Made by a program: the position numbers and the translations under genes | In this document: one piece after another, positions 53,340 to 64,000 of the stretch | Position numbering within the stretch: position 1 is the first letter of the stretch | How the letters are laid out: every line of letters begins with the position of its first letter | Assembly: GCA_013178375.1 (NCBI GenBank) | Contig: JABLXQ010000014.1 | Location: 159,851-223,850 of the forward strand | Source of the DNA: Gammaproteobacteria bacterium | GTDB taxonomy: Bacteria > Pseudomonadota > Gammaproteobacteria > Pseudomonadales > Ketobacteraceae | Length of the DNA stretch: 64,000 nt | Direction of reading: 5' to 3' | Notes under the pieces: model-generated | The model's database searches: none | The model's input: the letters and a program-made list of their open reading frames with translations, nothing else | What the model was told of the DNA's origin: nothing

Positions 53340-55706
53340 TCAGGCGTGGTTTTCCGCCAGATAGAACCAGGTGTCCAGCACGGAATCCGGGTTCAGCGAG
53401 ATGCTGTCGATCCCGATTTCCATCAGCCACTTGGCCAGATCCGGATGATCCGACGGCCCCTGGCCGCAGATACCCACGTACTTGCCGGCACGGTTACAGG
53501 CTTCGATCGCCAGCTTCAGCAGCGCCTTCACCGCCGGATCGCGCTCATCGAACAGATGGGACACGATGCCGGAATCCCGGTCCAGGCCCAGGGTCAGCTG
53601 GGTCAGGTCGTTGGAGCCGATGGAGAAGCCGTCGAAGTGCTGCAGGAAATCGTCCGCCAGCAGCGCGTTGGTGGGCAGCTCGCACATCATGATGACGCGC
53701 AGGCCCTTCTCGCCCCGCTTCAGGCCATTGGCCTCCAGCAGCTTGATCACCTGTTCCGCCTCGCCCACTGTACGCACGAACGGCACCATGATTTCGATGT
53801 TGTCCAGGCCCATTTCCTCACGCACTTTCTTCAGCGCGCGGCACTCCAGTTCGAAGCAGTCGCGGAAGCTGTCGGAGATGTAGCGGGACGCGCCGCGGAA
53901 GCCCAGCATCGGGTTCTCTTCTTCCGGCTCGTACAGCTTGCCGCCGATCAGGTTGGCGTATTCGTTGGATTTGAAGTCGGACAGGCGCACGATCACTTTC
54001 TTGGGATAGAAAGAGGCTGCCAGGGTGGACACACCCTCCACCAGCTTCTCGATGTAGAACTCGATCGGGCCTGCATAGCCGGCAATACGGCGCTGCACGC
54101 TCTGCTTGACGTCCTTGGGCAGTGTTTCGTAGTTCAGCAGTGCCTTGGGATGCACGCCGATCATGCGATTTATGATGAACTCCAGACGGGCCAGGCCGAT
54201 ACCTTCGTTGGGCAGGGACTGGAAGTCGAACGCCCGGTCCGGGTTGCCCACGTTCATCATGATCTTGAACGGCAGCTTGGGCATGGAGTCGATGGAATTT
54301 TTCTGCACATCGAAGCCCAGCTTGCCTTCGAACACCAGGCCGGTGTCGCCTTCGGCGCAGGATACGGTAACCGGCTGGCCTTCCTGCAGCAGGTCGGTGG
54401 CGTCGCCACAACCCACGACAGCAGGTATGCCCAGTTCGCGCGCTATGATTGCCGCGTGGCAGGTCCGGCCCCCACGATTGGTGACGATGGCGGAGGCGCG
54501 CTTCATGATCGGTTCCCAATCCGGGTCGGTCATGTCGGTGACCAGCACATCGCCCACCTGCACCTTGTCCATTTCACGCAGGCTGGTGACCAGCTTCACC
54601 ACGCCGCTGCCGATGCGGTGACCGATACTGCGGCCTTCCACCAGCACCTTGCCTTTTTCCTTCAGCAAGTAGCGTTCCATCACGTTGGTCTGGCGGCTTC
54701 TCACGGTTTCGGGGCGCGCCTGCACGATGTACAGCTTGCCGTCGTCGCCGTCACGGGCCCACTCGACGTCCACCGGGTGGTCGTAATGTTTCTCGATGAT
54801 CAGACACTGTTTGGCCAGTGACTGGATTTCATCGTCGGTAATGGAAAATTTCTGCCGTTCATCTTTGTCGACATCCACCGTTTCCACCGACTTGCCGGCG
54901 CTGCCGCCCTTGGCGTAGATCATCTTGATGGCCTTGCTGCCCAGGTTGCGGCGCAGAATGGCAGGACGGCCTGCTGCCAGGGAGGGTTTGTGCACATAGA
55001 ATTCGTCGGGATTGACCTGGCCCTGCACCACGGTTTCGCCCAAACCATAGGCAGACGTGATGAAAACCACGTCGCGGAAGCCGGACTCGGTGTCCAGCGA
55101 GAACATTACGCCGCTGGCGCCGTTTTCACTGCGTACCATGCGCTGGATGCCGGCAGACAGGGCAACGTTATGGTGCTCAAAGCCCTGATGAACGCGGTAG
55201 GCAATGGCGCGATCGTTGTAGAGGGATGCAAACACTTCCTTCACTGCATGCAGGACGTTGTCCACGCCGCGAATGTTGAGGAAGGTTTCCTGCTGGCCGG
55301 CGAAGGACGCGTCGGGCAGGTCTTCGGCGGTGGCGGAGGAACGCACGGCCACTGCCATGTGCTCGTTGCCGGTCTGCAGTTTGGCGAAGGCTTCGCGGAC
55401 GGCTTTCTCAAGGGCGGGTTGCAGCTTTGCTTCGCTCACCCATTCACGGATCTGCTTGCCGGTTTCAGCCAGGGCAAGCACGTCGTTGACGTCCAGTTTG
55501 TCCAGCGCGTCGCGGATCTTCTTGTTCAGACCGCTCTGTTCCAGAAATTCGCGGTACGCGTGTGCGGTGGTGGCAAAACCGCCCGGCACCGAAACACCCT
55601 TGCTGGCCAGATTACTGATCATTTCGCCCAGTGAAGCGTTCTTGCCGCCCACCTTGTCGATGTCGTTCTTTGAAAGATCCTGGAACCAGATTACGTAATC
55701 GTTCAA
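53340..55706 (-). CDS. ppsA: phosphoenolpyruvate synthase
   Basis: 788 residues, full length for PEP synthase (pyruvate, water dikinase), which makes PEP, AMP and Pi from pyruvate and ATP for gluconeogenesis. Domains: N-terminal ATP-grasp ([40 protein letters not shown]), swivelling phosphohistidine domain with catalytic His in [15 protein letters not shown], and a C-terminal PEP-binding barrel ending [18 protein letters not shown] and [11 protein letters not shown]. It is divergent from its own regulator gene ppsR, a common pairing. Confidence 0.96.
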   Translation of the reverse strand: MNDYVIWFQDLSKNDIDKVGGKNASLGEMISNLASKGVSVPGGFATTAHAYREFLEQSGLNKKIRDALDKLDVNDVLALAETGKQIREWVSEAKLQPALEKAVREAFAKLQTGNEHMAVAVRSSATAEDLPDASFAGQQETFLNIRGVDNVLHAVKEVFASLYNDRAIAYRVHQGFEHHNVALSAGIQRMVRSENGASGVMFSLDTESGFRDVVFITSAYGLGETVVQGQVNPDEFYVHKPSLAAGRPAILRRNLGSKAIKMIYAKGGSAGKSVETVDVDKDERQKFSITDDEIQSLAKQCLIIEKHYDHPVDVEWARDGDDGKLYIVQARPETVRSRQTNVMERYLLKEKGKVLVEGRSIGHRIGSGVVKLVTSLREMDKVQVGDVLVTDMTDPDWEPIMKRASAIVTNRGGRTCHAAIIARELGIPAVVGCGDATDLLQEGQPVTVSCAEGDTGLVFEGKLGFDVQKNSIDSMPKLPFKIMMNVGNPDRAFDFQSLPNEGIGLARLEFIINRMIGVHPKALLNYETLPKDVKQSVQRRIAGYAGPIEFYIEKLVEGVSTLAASFYPKKVIVRLSDFKSNEYANLIGGKLYEPEEENPMLGFRGASRYISDSFRDCFELECRALKKVREEMGLDNIEIMVPFVRTVGEAEQVIKLLEANGLKRGEKGLRVIMMCELPTNALLADDFLQHFDGFSIGSNDLTQLTLGLDRDSGIVSHLFDERDPAVKALLKLAIEACNRAGKYVGICGQGPSDHPDLAKWLMEIGIDSISLNPDSVLDTWFYLAENHA

Positions 55707-55983
55707 GGTTGTTCTCCCTACCTTGTAAAAATGAAAATCTAGGCACTTTTGGTGCCCGGCCTCAGGTCAGCAGCAATCAGTGCCGACCGCTTTGCGTGAC
55801 CAGACGTTCACCACAGTTATTCATGGGAATAACGGTAGTCAGGGGGTGTCCCCTTCCCGTTTTCCGCCACGCGGCAATGTAACGCAGAACGCAAGATTCT
55901 ACTAAAAAAGTCAATAAATTACTCGTTATAAATGGGTTTTCACGTTAAATTATTCCGGCCCTTTTGCCAATCAGGATTTAGTC

Positions 55984-56802
55984 ATGAAGCGCACTGTTTT
56001 CTTCATCTCCGATGGTACCGGCATCACCGCGGAAACCCTCGGTCACTCGCTTCTGGCGCAATTTGACGGTATAGACTTCGAGCAGATCACCATCCCCTAC
56101 GTCAACAACGATACCCGGGCACTGGACGCCGTTTCCCGCATCAACAAGGCAGCCACCGCCGACAATGCGCCGCCCATTGTGTTCGACACCATTGTCAACG
56201 AAGACGTGCGCCGGATACTGGCCAAAAGCAACGGCTTCATGATCGATATTTTTTCCAGTTTTCTCAAGCCGCTGGAGACCGCGCTGGGCGCATCCTCGTC
56301 CTATTCCGTGGGCAAGTCCCACTCGATCGTCAACAATCAGAGTTACGATCTGCGGATCGACTCCGTGCACTTCGCGCTGGACAACGACGATGGCGCCCGC
56401 ACCCGTCACTACGATCTGGCGGACGTGATTCTGGTGGGTGTATCCCGCAGCGGCAAAACTCCTACCTGCCTGTATCTGGCGCTGCAGTTCGGGGTGAAAG
56501 CCGCGAACTACCCGCTGACCGATGACGACCTGGATGACCTGGACCTGCCCAGGGCTCTCAAGGACCACCGCAGCAAGCTGTTCGGCCTGAGTATTGAACC
56601 TGAGCGGCTGGCCGCCATCCGCACCGAACGCAAGCCCAACAGCAAGTATGCCTCGATCCAGCAGTGTGAAAGCGAAGTACGGGGCGCGGAAGCCATATTC
56701 AATCGCTATGGCATCCCGTTCATCAACAGCACCCATGCTTCCATCGAGGAAATATCGACCATGATTATCGAGGCAGCTGGGATCAAGCGTCGATTGGCTT
56801 GA
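55984..56802 (+). CDS. ppsR: PEP synthase regulatory kinase/pyrophosphorylase
   Basis: 272 residues of the DUF299 family. It inactivates PEP synthase by ADP-dependent phosphorylation of a Thr next to the catalytic His, and reverses this using phosphate. Typical blocks: [21 protein letters not shown]-loop [15 protein letters not shown], and C-terminal [17 protein letters not shown]. It is transcribed divergently from ppsA, about 280 bases away. Confidence 0.95.
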   Translation: MKRTVFFISDGTGITAETLGHSLLAQFDGIDFEQITIPYVNNDTRALDAVSRINKAATADNAPPIVFDTIVNEDVRRILAKSNGFMIDIFSSFLKPLETALGASSSYSVGKSHSIVNNQSYDLRIDSVHFALDNDDGARTRHYDLADVILVGVSRSGKTPTCLYLALQFGVKAANYPLTDDDLDDLDLPRALKDHRSKLFGLSIEPERLAAIRTERKPNSKYASIQQCESEVRGAEAIFNRYGIPFINSTHASIEEISTMIIEAAGIKRRLA

Positions 56803-56848
56803 TTATCAATTATTTGTAACGTCCATTTAAAGTCATTTCTGAAATAAG

Positions 56849-58192
56849 ATGCCCTCTCTTTCCCGCTTGATCCTGCCTTACCCTGAGGACAGCAAGGCAT
56901 TGTTCTCGCGGCTGCGCCATTTGCGCGGCAGTTTCCTGCTGCTCAGTTGTCCCGGGTTTGAGGGGACACGGTTTGATGTGTTCTCGGCACTGCCCCTCCA
57001 GAAAGTCGCGCTGCCCTGGGCTGGCAGTGTGCAGGAATCCAGGTTGGTATCGGCTGTTGGGGGCATGACCCGGTTGCTGGATCTGCACAGGCTCGACCAA
57101 GGTGCCGAACAACCGCTGCCGGGCTGGTACGGGCTGGCCAACTATGATCTCTACGCCGCCCTGCAGGGGCTGGAACTTCCCGCGGCGTCGTTGCCACTGG
57201 ATTTGCTGCAGGCCGGGTTTTATCCCTCGGTCGTCGTTGTCGACCATATTGAAAAGCAATGCTGCCTGCTGTCCTTGCACGGACATGAAGCTCATACGGA
57301 AGAACTGCTGGACGCACTGCTGCACGAAACAATCCGGGCCGATGTCGCGCCTTTCCGGTTGGCCACCGCATTCAGGTCCAACCTGTCCCGTGAGGATTAT
57401 CTCGCCCGGTTTGAGCGGGTGCAGGCCTATCTGCAGTCCGGCGACTGTTACCAGGTCAACCTGGCCCAGCGTTTTTCTGCGGAGTGCCGCGGCGATCCCT
57501 GGGATGCCTTCAATCAGCTCAGTGCAGTACTGGCGGCGCCGATGGCCAGCTATTTCGACGCCGGTGATTTTCACTGCCTGAGCCTGTCGCCGGAACGGTT
57601 TCTGTCGATTCACGGCCAGCGCATCACCACCCATCCCATCAAGGGTACCCGCCCACGCCATCCCGATCCCGCGCAGGATCAGGCCAATGCGGAAGCGCTG
57701 CAAAACAGCGAGAAAGACCGTGCGGAAAATCTGATGATCGTGGATCTGCTACGCAACGACCTCGGCCGCTGCTGTGTGCCCGGCAGCATCCAGGTGACGG
57801 AACTGTTCGCGGTGGAATCCTATGCCAACGTGCATCATCTGGTGAGCACTATCCAGGGCAATCTGCGCGCCGATATCCATCCGCTACAGGCATTCTTCAG
57901 TGCCTTCCCGGGCGGTTCCATCACCGGTGCCCCAAAGCGGCGAGCAATTGAAATCATCGCCGAACTGGAACCCGACAACCGCAGTTTCTACTGTGGTTGC
58001 GCCTTTTACTGCGATGTAGGTGGCAAGCTGGATTCCAGCATCCTGATCCGCTCTCTGGTGCAGCACCAGGGCATGATTCACTGCTGGGGCGGCGGCGGTA
58101 TCGTGGCGGATTCGGTGGGCGAGCAGGAATATCAGGAAACGTTGGACAAGGTGGGAATCATTCTGCGGACGCTGAGCGAAACAAACAGCTAA
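56849..58192 (+). CDS. pabB: aminodeoxychorismate synthase component I
   Basis: 447 residues of the chorismate-binding family. With PabA it makes 4-amino-4-deoxychorismate for folate. Signature blocks: SPERFLSIHGQRITTHPIKG (the PIKGT lysine distinguishes PabB from anthranilate synthase), NLMIVDLLRNDLGRCC, FPGGSITGAPKRRAIEIIAE and GGGIVADSVGEQEYQETLDK. No glutaminase is fused, so PabA is separate. Confidence 0.93.
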   Translation: MPSLSRLILPYPEDSKALFSRLRHLRGSFLLLSCPGFEGTRFDVFSALPLQKVALPWAGSVQESRLVSAVGGMTRLLDLHRLDQGAEQPLPGWYGLANYDLYAALQGLELPAASLPLDLLQAGFYPSVVVVDHIEKQCCLLSLHGHEAHTEELLDALLHETIRADVAPFRLATAFRSNLSREDYLARFERVQAYLQSGDCYQVNLAQRFSAECRGDPWDAFNQLSAVLAAPMASYFDAGDFHCLSLSPERFLSIHGQRITTHPIKGTRPRHPDPAQDQANAEALQNSEKDRAENLMIVDLLRNDLGRCCVPGSIQVTELFAVESYANVHHLVSTIQGNLRADIHPLQAFFSAFPGGSITGAPKRRAIEIIAELEPDNRSFYCGCAFYCDVGGKLDSSILIRSLVQHQGMIHCWGGGGIVADSVGEQEYQETLDKVGIILRTLSETNS

Positions 58193-58251
58193 TGTGAATT
58201 GTGAGAAATCAACATTAACTGTCTGTTTATAAATATCTTATTGCGGAATTT

Positions 58252-58869
58252 TTACAGAGAAATCTCGCGAATCGAGCCTTTGATGAATTCCTTTTTCAGG
58301 TCTTCATAGGTGGTCACAGACGGAAACTGCGGGAACTCACTGATCACGTTCTGGGGCGCTTTGAACAGAATGCCGACCTCGGCTTCACCCAGCATGGTGG
58401 TATCGTTGTAGGAATCACCGGCGGCAATGCAGCGGTAGTTCAGGGCATGAAAGGCTTTCACGGCCTGGCGCTTCGGATCTTTCTGGCGCAGTTTGTAGTC
58501 CACGATGCGGCCATTGGGTGCAACTTCCAGCTTGTGGCACATCAGGGTGGGCCAGCGCAGTTGCCGCATCAGCGGCTGGGCAAATTCATAGAAGGTGTCG
58601 GACAGAATCACCACTTGGAAGCGCTCCCGCAGCCAGTCGACGAATTCCAGCGCCCCGTCCATCGGGCCCATATCGGCGATCACTTCCTGGATCTCGTTCA
58701 GACCCAGCCCGTGTTCGTCCAGGATACGCAGCCGTTGTTTCATCAGCACGTCATAGTCGGGGATGTCGCGGGTGGTGGCTTTCAGCGCGTCGATCCCGGT
58801 CTTTTTCGCGAAATTGATCCAGATTTCAGGTACCAGAACCCCTTCCAGATCAAGACATGCTATTTCCAC
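58252..58869 (-). CDS. thrH: ThrH phosphoserine phosphatase / homoserine kinase
   Basis: 205 residues of the HAD superfamily. Motif I is CLDLEGVLVPEIW (the nucleophile Asp is at residue 7), motif II is VVILSDTFYEFAQP and motif III/IV is AAGDSYNDTTMLGEAEVGIL. ThrH hydrolyses phosphoserine and can transfer its phosphate to homoserine. The gene is convergent with pabB and divergent from cysH, the order seen in pseudomonads. Confidence 0.92.
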   Translation of the reverse strand: MEIACLDLEGVLVPEIWINFAKKTGIDALKATTRDIPDYDVLMKQRLRILDEHGLGLNEIQEVIADMGPMDGALEFVDWLRERFQVVILSDTFYEFAQPLMRQLRWPTLMCHKLEVAPNGRIVDYKLRQKDPKRQAVKAFHALNYRCIAAGDSYNDTTMLGEAEVGILFKAPQNVISEFPQFPSVTTYEDLKKEFIKGSIREISL

Positions 58870-59146
58870 AACCTTCTCCTGCGTTATTGGTTTGCTGGGC
58901 GCTCAGGGCTCGCAACTCTAGCGATTCTCGCCCTCTTATGCAATTGCCAGGCACAGTTTGGCCGGACCTGCCCATAGCGTTTCACTATTTGAAACCGGCA
59001 TTTTTATTCCCGGCCAGTATAAGACTGCTGCTTTCCATTATTTCGGGGCGCACGGGAACTTTGCTAGAATGCCCACCCATTTCGTCGGCAGCCCCTTTGC
59101 CGCACCCGTCGTAAGCCGTAGCCGTAGAGAGAGTAGAGAGGAACGC

Positions 59147-59875
59147 ATGAGTCTGACCCAAGCCGACGCGCAAGCCTGGAATAGTGAACTGCAAGACCAA
59201 TCCCCCCAGGAAATTCTGGCGGCGGCACTGGACCGGTTCGAAAATCTCGCCATTTCCTTCAGTGGCGCCGAAGACGTGGTGTTGGTGGATATGGCAGCCA
59301 AGCTGGGCAAGCCCTTCCGCGTTTTCACCCTGGATACCGGCCGCCTGCACTCCGAAACCTACCGCTACCTGGAAAAAGTGCGCACCCATTACGGCATCAA
59401 GCTGGAAGTGACCTTCCCGGATGCCGCCGCCACCGAGAAGCTGGCGTCCGAAAAGGGCCTGTTCAGCTTTTATGTGGAAGACCACAAGGAATGCTGCGCA
59501 ATCCGTAAAGTGGGCCCCCTGCGCCGCAAGCTGTCCACTCTGGACGCCTGGGTTACCGGTCAGCGCAAGGATCAGAGCCCCGGCACCCGCGTGGAAATTC
59601 CTGTGGTGCAGATCGACGGCGCCTTCTCCACGCCCACCAACCAGCTGATCAAGTTCAACCCGCTGGCCAGCTGGAGCTCCGCTCAGGTGTGGCAATATAT
59701 CCGCGCCAATGAAGTTCCTTATAATGAGCTGCATGAAAAAGGCTTCACCAGCATCGGTTGCGACCCCTGCACCCGCGCTGTCCTGCCCAACCAGCACGAA
59801 CGCGAAGGCCGCTGGTGGTGGGAAGAAGCCACCGCCAAGGAGTGCGGTCTGCACGCCATCAACGTGAAAAAGTAA
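59147..59875 (+). CDS. cysH: assimilatory adenylyl-sulfate (APS/PAPS) reductase
   Basis: 242 residues from 59147, preceded by GAGAGGAA; longer upstream frames lack such a site. It reduces APS to sulfite in sulfur assimilation. The [4Fe-4S] Cys pairs are visible in [12 protein letters not shown] and [10 protein letters not shown], so this is the plant-type/bacterial APS reductase with iron-sulfur cluster rather than enterobacterial PAPS reductase. The catalytic C-terminal Cys is in KECGLHAIN. It is followed 16 bases on by a thioredoxin-like gene. Confidence 0.93.
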   Translation: MSLTQADAQAWNSELQDQSPQEILAAALDRFENLAISFSGAEDVVLVDMAAKLGKPFRVFTLDTGRLHSETYRYLEKVRTHYGIKLEVTFPDAAATEKLASEKGLFSFYVEDHKECCAIRKVGPLRRKLSTLDAWVTGQRKDQSPGTRVEIPVVQIDGAFSTPTNQLIKFNPLASWSSAQVWQYIRANEVPYNELHEKGFTSIGCDPCTRAVLPNQHEREGRWWWEEATAKECGLHAINVKK

Positions 59876-59890
59876 TTCGGGACAATCGTC

Positions 59891-60226
59891 ATGAAAATTA
59901 CACTGGTGAAAAAGATCCTGGCCGATGGTTCCCCCTGCAAGAAGTGCGGCGACGTGCTGACGCGGCTGGAGGATTCAGGCCAGATCAAGCGCATCGACGA
60001 GATTCTGGTGGCGGACGAACGCGACCCCACCAGCCCCGGCATGCTGCTGGCGGCGGAGCTGAATGTCGATCGGGCGCCATTTTTCGTGGTGGAACACGAT
60101 GATGGTCGCCAGGATGTCTACACCGTGTATTTCAAGTTCGTGAAGGAAGTGCTGGACCAGGTCACGGAAGAGAAAGATGAGTTGAAGGAAATCCTGCACA
60201 ACAATCCGGATCTGGATTTTTTGTGA
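59891..60226 (+). CDS. thioredoxin-like protein
   Basis: 111 residues with a CxxC motif (SPCKKCGDVL, residues 16-19 region) and thioredoxin-like pattern (APFFVVEHDDGRQDVYTVYF). The acidic helical C-terminus (KEVLDQVTEEKDELKEILHN) is distinctive. Its position directly after cysH suggests it may reduce APS reductase, or is simply co-transcribed; this is inference. Confidence 0.7.
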   Translation: MKITLVKKILADGSPCKKCGDVLTRLEDSGQIKRIDEILVADERDPTSPGMLLAAELNVDRAPFFVVEHDDGRQDVYTVYFKFVKEVLDQVTEEKDELKEILHNNPDLDFL

Positions 60227-60248
60227 TGGTGTTTTCGGTGGGCTCGGC

Positions 60249-60354
60249 GCTGATGCCGCAGACCCTGCCGGGACACGCCGCAAGTACGTCCCTGTAGGCT
60301 CGTCAGTGACCATCCCTGGTCACTGACGGTCCCGGCAGGGTCTGCGGCACCAGC
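60249..60354. repeat. nested REP-like palindrome
   Basis: The outer arms (60249-60274 and 60329-60354) are 26-base inverted repeats with one mismatch, GC-rich (TGCCGCAGACCCTGCCGGGA). Inside, GTCAGTGACC-ATCCCT-GGTCACTGAC (60302-60327) is a second perfect hairpin. The layout looks like a chromosomal REP/BIME-type element between convergent cysH and cysB transcription units. Confidence 0.75.
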
Positions 60355-60383
60355 ACCTTGTTCAGATTCCGCTGCAAAAATAA

Positions 60384-60419
60384 AAAAGGCCACACTACCC
60401 GAAAGTAGCGTGGCCTTTT
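60384..60419. terminator. bidirectional Rho-independent terminator before cysB end
   Basis: AAAAGGCCACACTAC and GTAGCGTGGCCTTTT pair over 15 positions with one mismatch and a six-base loop; T runs flank both sides. It should end cysB transcription (minus) and read-through from the cysH side (plus). Confidence 0.85.
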
Positions 60420-60447
60420 CTTTTCGCTGAGGAACTTTTACTGCGGT

Positions 60448-61512
<1,065 letters not shown>

Positions 61513-61658
61513 TTACCAACCCATCAATAACCGGATTGCTAAATTTATTCCCTTAATGGCCAGTTAAAGTTAGAAGAGAATATCGAATTCGTCTATGGAT
61601 ATTCCCAATCCGGAGCAGAAAAACCGGATGGCGGCAGTGGTTGGAATATGGGCGCTGC

Positions 61659-62162
61659 CTAAAGGGTGACTGCCGGGAGGTGGCTGGACAGGGTGGGCAC
61701 CAGGTAAATGGGCACCCGGGACAGCTGCAGCACCTTGGAGGCTACCGAGCCAATGGCAGTCTGGCTGGAGGAGCGGCCGCCGTGGCTGCCCATGACAATC
61801 AGGTCGGCGCGCGACAGTTCTGCCTGGTCCAGGATCACCTGGGCCGGATCGCCACCAATGACCTGCACATCGGCGATCCAGTCAGTGGAGCCGCTGAAAT
61901 CAATGAAGTCTTCGTGAAAGGCTTGCCGCACCCGCGCACGGATGGTGGCCAGCACGGCCTCGTAACCATGTTCGCGCAACGCCGACATGGATTCCTGCGG
62001 CACGTAGGTGGCCAGCAGCGCATCCGCAAAAATGCTCACCGGCTCGATCGCATGCACCACGGTGACCCGGGCATTGTGGCGTTTGGCCAGTTCTCCCACA
62101 TGTTCCAGAATAAACGGGCCAAACAAACCCAGGTCGGTGGCATAAAGAATATTTCTTAACAT
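61659..62162 (-). CDS. universal stress protein (UspA family)
   Basis: 167 residues, single Usp domain. Starts NILYATDLGLFGPFILEHVG and ends with the nucleotide-binding motif VMGSHGGRSSSQTAIGSVAS. The G-2x-G-9x-G-(S/T) pattern suggests ATP binding. No partner gene is coupled to it. Confidence 0.88.
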   Translation of the reverse strand: MLRNILYATDLGLFGPFILEHVGELAKRHNARVTVVHAIEPVSIFADALLATYVPQESMSALREHGYEAVLATIRARVRQAFHEDFIDFSGSTDWIADVQVIGGDPAQVILDQAELSRADLIVMGSHGGRSSSQTAIGSVASKVLQLSRVPIYLVPTLSSHLPAVTL

Positions 62163-62471
62163 TTATTTACAGCACGTTAACGGCGAAATGGGCAAACGTT
62201 GACCATAGTTGAGAATAGCAGGCTTGATGTGAATTGCCTGATCGATACGGGACGAATACGCGAGAAAAGAGAAACAGGAAAAAGGAGAGGAAACCTTCTT
62301 GCGAGGAACTGGCATCAACAGAAACAAAGCAACGAATATGCCAGCAGAATAAATAAGGACTGAAAGCGGGAAAACTGCCACAAACTGAAAATTCCAACAT
62401 GGTTTAGGCCGGTTGCCGCTACTACGCTTCAATCATCCAATAACACTTTCAATAACGAAGTTGGTTGAATT
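62163..62471. other. divergent promoter region, no gene called
   Basis: 309 bases between the divergent uspA-family gene and a secreted hypothetical gene. Two minus-strand open frames overlap here but show no family resemblance or ribosome site. The region should carry both promoters. Confidence 0.4.
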
Positions 62472-62906
62472 ATGAAAGTCCGCACCGTGGCAGTAAAAGC
62501 AGTTTCGGCCGTCGCAGGATGCCTGATGTTGCTCACCACTTTGGATACACAGGCCAACAACTACCAGTCTGAACCTTCGTTCGCCAATGCTGGTCAGGTT
62601 GATATGCACTCTGTGGGTGCCACTGCCAATGCAGTGCCTCTCATTTCCTTCAGCCTGACTGCAAGCACTGACGCCATGCGCGGCAACAGTGTGGATTTCG
62701 CTGCTTCCTACCGCTCGGTAGGTTTGAATGTAGAGACACAGCAACTGGGCTACAACGAAGTGTCCACCGAATTTTCCGTGAATGCACCGCGCGTGAAAAG
62801 CCTGGATTTTTCCGATTCAATCCGCGAGAAAGTGGAAAACTGCCCCGAGAAAATGCTCGACAAGCTGATCATCGATGGCGCGGTGGGTTTGAACTACTCT
62901 TGGTAA
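62472..62906 (+). CDS. secreted hypothetical protein
   Basis: 144 residues with a signal peptide (VKAVSAVAGCLMLLTTLDTQA). The mature protein has alternating polar/hydrophobic beta-like segments (VDFAASYRSVGLNVETQQLG) and one Cys. The C-terminus ends in an aromatic residue (GLNYSW), reminiscent of outer-membrane proteins, but it is too short for a normal barrel. No family recognised. Confidence 0.55.
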   Translation: MKVRTVAVKAVSAVAGCLMLLTTLDTQANNYQSEPSFANAGQVDMHSVGATANAVPLISFSLTASTDAMRGNSVDFAASYRSVGLNVETQQLGYNEVSTEFSVNAPRVKSLDFSDSIREKVENCPEKMLDKLIIDGAVGLNYSW

Positions 62907-62922
62907 TACCTTACCACTGACG

Positions 62923-63831
62923 TTATTTCTTGTTGACGATGCCGTGAGGAACGTGACCCGCGGCTACATGCTGACTCGCCGACAGGCAATGCCCTTCCTG
63001 ATCATCAAAAAACACATCCGCGCCAAACGCTTTCAGAAACACGCCTTTATCCAGCCCGCCCAGAAACAGTGATTCATCGATCCGGATATTCCAGTCTCGC
63101 AACGTGCGCACTACCCGTTCGTGCGCCGGTGCCGAGCGCGCCGTGACTAACGCGGTGCGTATGGGGCAACTGTCTTCGGAAAATTGCGATTGCAGATTGT
63201 GTAATGCCTGCAGGAAGGGCTTGAACGGACCACCGCGCATCGGCGTTTTGGCGGCGGCGCGCTCGGATGCGGCAAACGCTTCCAGTCCCTGGGATTGGTA
63301 AACCTGTTCGGACTCGTCGGAAAACAGCACAGCGTCACCATCAAAGGCGATCTTCAGTTCGGTGGATTCCGGTGCGCTGGACGTGCGTGTCGGCGCGATG
63401 ATGCTGGCAGCGGCGTAACCTAGCTCCAGTGCGTTGCGCACATCCTCGGCGTTGGTGGAAATAAACAGATGCGCGCCGAAGGCTTCGACGTAACGGTAAG
63501 GGCTTTTGCCGCCGGAAAAGGCCGCACGGGTGATGGGCAGTTTCCAGTGCTCCATGGAATTGAAAACCCGCAGACCGGTGTCGGCGGAATTGCGCGACAG
63601 CAGGATCACTTCTACTTTGTGTTCGCCCGGCAACTTCTCATTGATGGCCAGCAGCTTTTTCACCAGCGGAAATGCCTCGCCCGGATTCAGCGGCACATCT
63701 TCATGTTCGATCTGGTATTGGCGGTAAGCGTCCAGTCCCTGCGTGTTATAGATGTTGTGGCTTTCGCTCAGATCGAACAGCGCGCGGGACGAGGTGGCAA
63801 CCACCAGTTTTCCTTCAAATGAAATGGGCAT
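62923..63831 (-). CDS. 5'-nucleotidase (cytosolic NT5C1/YrfG-unlike family)
   Basis: 302 residues matching the cytosolic 5'-nucleotidase family: LVVATSSRALFDLSESHNIY, VEVILLSRNSADTGLRVFNS, KIAFDGDAVLFSDESEQVYQ and FLGGLDKGVFLKAFGADVFF. These HAD-like enzymes remove phosphate from nucleoside monophosphates. It starts one base after the stop of the gene upstream (63833-64000), so they are co-transcribed. Confidence 0.88.
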   Translation of the reverse strand: MPISFEGKLVVATSSRALFDLSESHNIYNTQGLDAYRQYQIEHEDVPLNPGEAFPLVKKLLAINEKLPGEHKVEVILLSRNSADTGLRVFNSMEHWKLPITRAAFSGGKSPYRYVEAFGAHLFISTNAEDVRNALELGYAAASIIAPTRTSSAPESTELKIAFDGDAVLFSDESEQVYQSQGLEAFAASERAAAKTPMRGGPFKPFLQALHNLQSQFSEDSCPIRTALVTARSAPAHERVVRTLRDWNIRIDESLFLGGLDKGVFLKAFGADVFFDDQEGHCLSASQHVAAGHVPHGIVNKK

Positions 63832-63832
63832 T

Positions 63833-64000
63833 TCAGTCCTCGATTTCCTGCAAGTGGTCCAGCAGTGGAAAATAAAGAAACAGGCGGGCCGGGAGGTTTT
63901 CCTGTGCCGCCAGCGCCTGCCGGTAGGCCTGCAGTTGCGGACGGTATTTTTCAGTCTCGGTCGCCAGGAACGCGGATCGATCAGTATCCGTCTCTGACAG
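63833..64000 (-). CDS. C-terminal end of a helicase/nuclease-like protein, partial
   Basis: Fifty-five codons before the stop at 63833; the start is outside the window. The sequence EKYRPQLQAYRQALAAQENL followed by ARLFLYFPLLDHLQ resembles the last helix and strand of RecB/AddA-type PD-(D/E)XK nuclease domains in UvrD-like helicases. The visible piece is too short for certainty. Confidence 0.55.
   Translation of the reverse strand: MSETDTDRSAFLATETEKYRPQLQAYRQALAAQENLPARLFLYFPLLDHLQEIED

Noticed and set aside
53346..54821. 491-codon plus-strand open frame opposite ppsA
   Set aside because: It is antisense to the highly conserved PEP synthase gene and has no recognisable domain; a typical shadow in GC-rich coding DNA.
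62163..62432. Minus-strand open frame upstream of the UspA gene
   Set aside because: It has hydrophobic and Cys/Phe-rich composition without a ribosome site, and occupies the expected promoter region.

Overview
The window looks like a gammaproteobacterial chromosome, probably an Alcanivorax/Pseudomonas-like marine or environmental lineage. This is inferred from the order cysB, thioredoxin-like gene, cysH, thrH, pabB, ppsR, ppsA and a linked pilU, and from GC-rich genes with a REP-like palindrome. Two accessory blocks lie to the left of that core: a copper/silver resistance island (about 1-30 kb) and a mosaic of mobile-element and defence genes (about 31.6-47 kb).

Metal island. A BlaI/M56-protease regulator pair is followed by a complete CusCBA-type tripartite pump (minus strand). 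Next come two small secreted proteins and a CusS/CusR two-component pair. Divergent from cusR is a plus-strand copper-handling operon: small secreted protein, TolC-like lipoprotein, multicopper oxidase, cupredoxin, CusF-like chaperone, DUF2933 peptide, ICMT-like methyltransferase and a P1B copper ATPase. A second, minus-strand operon follows: Met-rich secreted protein, TolC-like protein, CusB-like and CusA-like proteins, P2-type ATPase, DUF411 protein. Four near-identical palindromes of the form ATTACA-N4-TGTAAT precede the copper genes and, unexpectedly, glgC. Degraded IS5 and IS66 pieces, a DUF2934 gene and a broken alpha-glucan phosphorylase gene suggest that the copper genes were inserted into an older glycogen-metabolism segment.

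Mobile/defence region. An XRE regulator, a putative winged-helix protein and an SF2 helicase (32.0-34.3 kb) precede a Tn554-type trio of two tyrosine recombinases and a small HTH protein (34.5-38.3 kb). To its right is AT-rich DNA with two opposed defence-like operons. The plus-strand operon encodes TIR, Nmad2-like, MazG-like and uracil-DNA-glycosylase-like proteins in a coupled array (38.85-41.74 kb). The minus-strand group encodes two TIR-fold proteins, then a TIR protein abutting a SLOG-domain protein (45.27-41.95 kb). A RES/Xre toxin-antitoxin pair closes the region after scars of another integrase and a transposase. With four TIR-fold proteins and a RES protein in 8 kb, the region is centred on NAD+ and nucleotides, and it is the best candidate for an undescribed immune system.

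Core region (47-64 kb). This holds an MBL-fold hydrolase, pilU, an NTF2-like/GNAT/nitrilase-family operon, a DksA-like coiled coil without a zinc finger, a cyclase-FHA protein, hisI, ppsA with its regulator ppsR, pabB, thrH, cysH, cysB, a UspA protein, a secreted hypothetical protein, a 5'-nucleotidase and the end of a helicase/nuclease-like gene.
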